Positions 59,961 to 64,000 of a stretch of DNA of 64,000 nt are shown here, in pieces. Both the position numbers and the translations under genes were made by a program. The notes below the pieces were generated by a model that worked only from the letters and a program-made list of their open reading frames with translations, did no database searches and was not told the DNA's origin. The stretch comes from Bacteroidota bacterium (GTDB lineage: Bacteria; Bacteroidota; Bacteroidia; Flavobacteriales; Weeksellaceae), in NCBI GenBank assembly GCA_023394415.1, contig JAEXAR010000040.1:62001-126000 (forward strand), read 5' to 3'. Every line of letters begins with the position of its first letter. Positions within the stretch are counted from its first letter, which is position 1.

Positions 59961-61454
59961 TTAATTCAACATCGATTGGTAAATGAACTTCAGTGAACTG
60001 CTCACGAGTTCAATCACCGGCTGCGGAAAAACTCCAAACAGGATTACCATTCCTGCTATACTCGCCATTACCGCAAATTCTGCATCGGAAAGATCTTTTG
60101 CGGTGGAAAGGATTCTTTCGTCGCCTTCTGTAAACATTGATTTTCCGTAGGTTCTCAATAAATACGCTGCAGCAAGGATAATCGTGATTCCCGCAATAAC
60201 TGCTGCCAGTACATTATAATCAAAAATTGATTTTATCAGAATAAATTCACCGATGAAACCATTGGTTAAAGGTAAGCCTACAGAACCCAGAAGAACAATC
60301 ATAAACAGCACTGCAAATTTCGGGGCAACTCTTGCCAAACCTCCCATCTGACGAATGTCTCTTGTTTTGAACCTTTTGTAAAGAATATCAGCACAGTAAA
60401 ACAAACCTACGATGTTGAAACCGTGGGCAAATGCCTGTACCAAAGCACCTTCGCCACCTTCGATGGTGAATTTTCCTTTCATCACCAAAAGCGCAGTTGC
60501 GAAAATTCCGGCAACCATCAGTCCGACGTGCGAGAAAGAAGAATAGGTGAAAATTCTTTTGATATCATTCTGAATGAGGGCAATCAAGGCACCGTGAAGA
60601 ACTCCGATAATCGCAAGCATCAGCACGATGGAACCTGAAATTCCTGCAATCGCATCCGGCGTAATCGGAAGCAGGTATCTGAAAATTCCGTAAACTGCCA
60701 TTTTCAGCATAATTCCTGAAAGTAGCATTGTTCCCTGTGTTGGTGAATACGTATAAGTATCTGGTTGCCAAGTGTGGAATGGAAATACAGGAAGCTTCAC
60801 TGCAAATGCAAAGAAAATAAACCAGAATACCACGGTTTGTTGTGTAATATTCAAACCTGCATTATACATATCGGTTACCGAGAATGAAGGCGCATAGTTG
60901 TAAATGTAGATGAAACCACCCAACATAAACAACGAACCTACAAACGTATAAACGAAAAATTTAGTGGTAAACTGAAACCTTTTGTTTTCCTGTCCCCAAA
61001 GTCCGGCAATTAGCCAGATTGGTATTAAAGTTACTTCCCAGAAAATGTAGAATAAAAGCCCGTCCAGAGCAGTGAAAACGCCAACCAGACCAAACTGCAT
61101 CAGCAAAATCAGCGCGTAGAAAGAATTTCTGTAACTTACATTTTCAGTGAATGATGAATAAATGATTAAAGGCACCAAAATGTTGGTCAGAAGCAAAAGC
61201 AGCATGCTCATTCCGTCAATCCCGAAATGCAGCGAACTTTTTAGAAACTGTGACCACGGATAATTGATTTCGTGCTGCAGTACACTGTCTACAGTCGGTT
61301 TCGCATCAAATCCGTAAAGGACAAAGAACGTAACCAACATCTGTATTAAAGCAATTCCAAACGCCATATACTTGCCGGTTTTACCTTTAAAGGCAAACAG
61401 CAATCCCGAACCTACAAGAGGTATAAGTAATAATGCTAATAAATGATACGACAT
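59961..61454 (-). CDS. nuoM: NADH-quinone oxidoreductase subunit M
   Basis: The 497-residue membrane protein has about 14 helices. It shows LHFGIDGMSMLLLLLTNILV, FYIFWEVTLIPIWLIAGLWG with the functional Glu, LPVFPFHTWQPDTYTYSPTQ and IKRIFTYSSFSHVGLMVAGI. It is the middle antiporter-like proton channel of complex I. It begins 2 bases after nuoL, so the two are coupled. Confidence 0.96.
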   Translation of the reverse strand: MSYHLLALLLIPLVGSGLLFAFKGKTGKYMAFGIALIQMLVTFFVLYGFDAKPTVDSVLQHEINYPWSQFLKSSLHFGIDGMSMLLLLLTNILVPLIIYSSFTENVSYRNSFYALILLMQFGLVGVFTALDGLLFYIFWEVTLIPIWLIAGLWGQENKRFQFTTKFFVYTFVGSLFMLGGFIYIYNYAPSFSVTDMYNAGLNITQQTVVFWFIFFAFAVKLPVFPFHTWQPDTYTYSPTQGTMLLSGIMLKMAVYGIFRYLLPITPDAIAGISGSIVLMLAIIGVLHGALIALIQNDIKRIFTYSSFSHVGLMVAGIFATALLVMKGKFTIEGGEGALVQAFAHGFNIVGLFYCADILYKRFKTRDIRQMGGLARVAPKFAVLFMIVLLGSVGLPLTNGFIGEFILIKSIFDYNVLAAVIAGITIILAAAYLLRTYGKSMFTEGDERILSTAKDLSDAEFAVMASIAGMVILFGVFPQPVIELVSSSLKFIYQSMLN

Positions 61455-61456
61455 TA

Positions 61457-63370
61457 TTATTGTAATAAAAAGTTAACAATCAATATAATTCCGATAGCCA
61501 GAGACATCACCAGAACATAATTCTCCACATTTCCGTTCTGCAGTTTCTTCATCGATTTTCCACTTTCTTCAGCACCATCGCCCACGAAATCGACTACTTT
61601 ATCCAAAACATTGTTATCGAACATTTTTCCACCGCGGCCCAAACCTTCAACCGTTCTCACAAACAAAGCGTTGTACAGTTCATCCACATATAATTTTTTG
61701 GCAGAAAGTCTTTCCCAGCCGGTGTACTCTTCTTCCGCAACGGGAAGTTTGCCTTTGTTGACATAAATATTTCTGATGATAAACCAAACCGCGAAGAACA
61801 TTGCAACGGTCACTGCAATCAGGATGTATTCTGTAGAAACTGAAACTCCTTTTAGATTCGCCTCCAGCTGGCTTTTAGCATTCTCAACCAAAACCGGGCT
61901 CAGCCATTTCTGAAGTTTGGAATAATGTCCGTGTCCGATGATATGAGGTAAGTTGATAAAACCTCCGACAACGGAAAGTACCGCGAGAACCATCAAAGGT
62001 ACAGTCATATTCAGTGGGCTTTCGTGAAGATGGTGTTTCTGCTCTTCGGTTCCTCTGAACTGTCCGTGGAATGTCAGATAATAAAGTCGGAACATATACG
62101 CCGCCGTCATGGCTGCAATTAGGAAAAGGATTACCCATAAAACCGGATTTTTTGCCCACTCTGCAACCATAATTTCATCTTTGGAAATCATCCCGGAGAA
62201 TAATGGCATACCCGCAATCGCAAATGTTCCGATAAGGAATGTGATGTGGGTGATTTTAATCTTATCTTTCAGCCCGCCCATAAAACGCATATCCTGTTCG
62301 CCGCCCATCGCGTGGATTACGGAACCGGAACCAAGGAATAATAATGCCTTAAAGAATGCGTGCGTCATCAAGTGGAACATTGCCGCAGTGTAAGCGCCAA
62401 CGCCAAGAGCCACCACCATAAAACCAAGTTGGGAAACTGTAGAATAGGCGAGAACTTTTTTGATGTCGTTCTGTCTCATTGCGTAGAAAGCCGCAACAGC
62501 CGCTGTTAGCAAACCAATAAACAGAATTCCGTCCATTACCGTTGGTGCAAGAACATATAAAAAGTTTGAACGAACGACCAAGTAAACACCTGCTGTTACC
62601 ATCGTTGCAGCGTGGATGAGTGCAGAAACCGGTGTCGGACCAGCCATTGCATCCGGTAACCACGTGTAGAGCGGAACCTGCGCCGATTTACCTGTTGCAC
62701 CAATGAAAAGTGCTGCGCAGATAAAGATAATTACAGAACCATCCAGTTCAAATTTTGAAGCGTTCTGTGCTACCGAAAGATAGTCGAATGCGTTGGTGTG
62801 GAAGGCAATCATAAAGATACCCATCAAAAGACCAAGGTCACCGATACGGTTCATAATGAACGCCTTTCTAGCTGCTTTTCCGTATTCTTTATTCTTGAAC
62901 CAGAAACCAATCAGTAGGTAAGAGCAAAGACCTACACCTTCCCATCCGATGAAAAGTATGATGTAGTTACTGCCCATAACCAAAAGGAGCATCATAAAAA
63001 CGAAAAGGTTCAGGTATGCAAAGAACCTGTGGAAACCTTTATCGTGGCTCATATAACCGATGGAATAGAGGTGGATCAGTGAACCGATTCCCGTGATGAT
63101 CATGATCATCATTAAAGACAACTGATCAATCTGGAAACTGAAATTCACCTGGATGCCGTTTACCCGGAACCATTCAAAAGCCCGTACGATAACCGGCTGG
63201 GAAGTGTTGTCAAAATTAAAAAACAAATACGATGCGATACAGAAAGCCGCAAAAACCACCAGCGTTGCAATTCCACCCACTATATTTTTCGGAAGCATTT
63301 TTCCGAAAAGTCCGTTGATTAAAAACCCGGCAAGTGGAAGAAGTACAATAGCAAAAATCAAATTTTCCAT
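61457..63370 (-). CDS. nuoL: NADH-quinone oxidoreductase subunit L
   Basis: The 637-residue membrane protein has about 16 helices, with IQVNFSFQIDQLSLMMIMII, FIGWEGVGLCSYLLIGFWFK, VPLYTWLPDAMAGPTPVSAL, IHAATMVTAGVYLVVRS and MTHAFFKALLFLGSGSVIHA. A long C-terminal amphipathic helix region (about residues 500-590) runs along the membrane arm. It is the distal proton channel of complex I. Gap to nuoK is 5 bases. Confidence 0.97.
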   Translation of the reverse strand: MENLIFAIVLLPLAGFLINGLFGKMLPKNIVGGIATLVVFAAFCIASYLFFNFDNTSQPVIVRAFEWFRVNGIQVNFSFQIDQLSLMMIMIITGIGSLIHLYSIGYMSHDKGFHRFFAYLNLFVFMMLLLVMGSNYIILFIGWEGVGLCSYLLIGFWFKNKEYGKAARKAFIMNRIGDLGLLMGIFMIAFHTNAFDYLSVAQNASKFELDGSVIIFICAALFIGATGKSAQVPLYTWLPDAMAGPTPVSALIHAATMVTAGVYLVVRSNFLYVLAPTVMDGILFIGLLTAAVAAFYAMRQNDIKKVLAYSTVSQLGFMVVALGVGAYTAAMFHLMTHAFFKALLFLGSGSVIHAMGGEQDMRFMGGLKDKIKITHITFLIGTFAIAGMPLFSGMISKDEIMVAEWAKNPVLWVILFLIAAMTAAYMFRLYYLTFHGQFRGTEEQKHHLHESPLNMTVPLMVLAVLSVVGGFINLPHIIGHGHYSKLQKWLSPVLVENAKSQLEANLKGVSVSTEYILIAVTVAMFFAVWFIIRNIYVNKGKLPVAEEEYTGWERLSAKKLYVDELYNALFVRTVEGLGRGGKMFDNNVLDKVVDFVGDGAEESGKSMKKLQNGNVENYVLVMSLAIGIILIVNFLLQ

Positions 63371-63375
63371 CCTTC

Positions 63376-63705
63376 TTATCCTCTTAATTTGTTAAATATA
63401 CTTACGTCCACAGATTTGGTATTTCTGTACATCATAGCGATAATAGCCAAACCTACTGCAACTTCAGCTGCGGCAACTACCATTATGAAGAACACCAGAA
63501 TTTGCCCATGTCCGTCTCCCATATAACTTGAAAATGCTGCCAAAAGCAGATTTACAGAATTCAGCATCAGTTCCACACAACCTAGAATGATAATAGCATT
63601 TTTTCTCAATAAAACGCCCAAAACCCCAAGACAGAACAATACCGTTGCCAGAATTACAAAATAATTCAGCGGCACGCTTTGTATAAATGTATTTACTTCA
63701 CCCAT
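63376..63705 (-). CDS. nuoK: NADH-quinone oxidoreductase subunit K
   Basis: The 109-residue form starts at the ATG at 63705; an earlier in-frame start at 63729 would overlap nuoJ and adds no known sequence. It has three membrane helices with the buried Glu in ILGCVELMLNSVNLLLAAFS and the closing VAAAEVAVGLAIIAMMYRN, standard for NuoK. It sits next to NuoJ in the membrane arm of complex I and takes part in proton transfer. Confidence 0.96.
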   Translation of the reverse strand: MGEVNTFIQSVPLNYFVILATVLFCLGVLGVLLRKNAIIILGCVELMLNSVNLLLAAFSSYMGDGHGQILVFFIMVVAAAEVAVGLAIIAMMYRNTKSVDVSIFNKLRG

Positions 63706-63709
63706 AATT

Positions 63710-64000
63710 TTATAAATCTCTCTTACCAATCAATACCGCACCTACGATTCCCGCAAGAATGAGGATAGAAGCCAGTTCGAAAGGCAGCACATATTCGTTA
63801 AACAAAAGTCTTCCTAAGTTTTTGGTCAAACCTACGCTGTAGTCTATTCCTTCACCGGCAACAATATTCTGTTTCACCCCTCTGAAAGCGCCCAGCATTC
63901 CCACAAGCAAAATACCGCCGGCAAAAACTCCTATAAATTTCAGAGCATTCTGTTTTTTGCCTTCGTCTGCTTTGTTAAGGTTCAGCATCATCAGGATGTA
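63710..64000 (-). CDS. nuoJ: NADH-quinone oxidoreductase subunit J, C-terminal part
   Basis: The frame is open to the window edge; the ATG at 63991 is internal. Visible are two C-terminal helices (LKFIGVFAGGILLVGMLGAF and the NuoJ signature LGRLLFNEYVLPFELASILI followed by LAGIVGAVLIGKRDL). The helix with FELAS is typical of NuoJ. It is 4 bases upstream of nuoK. The N-terminal part lies outside the window. Confidence 0.93.
   Translation of the reverse strand, partial: YILMMLNLNKADEGKKQNALKFIGVFAGGILLVGMLGAFRGVKQNIVAGEGIDYSVGLTKNLGRLLFNEYVLPFELASILILAGIVGAVLIGKRDL

Overview
The window is chromosomal DNA of a low-GC member of the Bacteroidota, most likely Flavobacteriales and close to the Chryseobacterium/Weeksellaceae group. 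The reasons are: a type IX secretion regulator (PorX) and a cargo protein with a type IX sorting tail; an LpxC-FabZ fusion; the gene order HD phosphohydrolase, lpxD, lpxC/fabZ, lpxA, efp, second lpxD, sucD; many promoter boxes of the Bacteroidota form TAnnTTTG; and almost no Shine-Dalgarno sites. This is inference from gene content. There is no rRNA gene to settle the genus.

Layout. 1-8.1 kb (+) is the end of a surface polysaccharide (O-antigen, capsule or exopolysaccharide) cluster: a Wzy-type polymerase fragment, a hexapeptide acetyltransferase broken by one stop codon, three GT4-type glycosyltransferases, a secreted beta-helix protein, a sugar epimerase and two tandem lipid-linked sugar transferases. 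8.3-11.3 kb (+) makes activated dTDP-sugar (rfbC, rfbB, rfbA), with a four-helix-bundle (S23/Avd-like) gene wedged between rfbB and rfbA. 11.4-16.2 kb has rimO, a small RlpA-like protein, exodeoxyribonuclease III and porX. 16.3-24.9 kb (+) is the lipid A, efp and sucD block, ending in a frameshifted outer membrane protein gene and a strong two-way terminator. 24.9-36.1 kb (-) has a NatAB-like ABC pair, a lipoprotein, dusB, a large BNR-repeat secreted protein, a LolA-like protein and a 1077-residue outer membrane protein. 36.2-42.3 kb has a lamin-tail type IX cargo, an M1-peptidase-like/beta-barrel fusion, a DUF4846 protein, YceI and a DsbA-like oxidoreductase. 42.5-45.2 kb (-) has an AEC transporter, a second four-helix-bundle gene and a fused UMP synthase. 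45.5-50.4 kb has a serine hydrolase, SixA-like phosphatase, ruvX-def, a DUF5606 protein and mazG. 50.5-57.8 kb (-) is a complete TetR-controlled tripartite ABC efflux operon. 57.9 kb to the end has a NUDIX gene and the 3' part of the complex I operon (nuoJKLMN).

How it fits together. Most of the window serves the cell envelope: polysaccharide assembly at the inner membrane, lipid A synthesis, outer membrane proteins, type IX secretion control and drug efflux. The rest is housekeeping.

The most unusual signals are: (i) the two unrelated-looking four-helix-bundle genes, each bracketed by short inverted repeats that run into the 3' end of the reading frame, which suggests small inserted cassettes; (ii) two genes broken by a single base change; (iii) a UMP synthase of the fused, eukaryote-like type; (iv) a peptidase-like domain that has lost its zinc site and is fused to a barrel; and (v) families of short-word intergenic repeats at gene junctions. 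No CRISPR array, tRNA, rRNA, phage or transposase gene was recognised.
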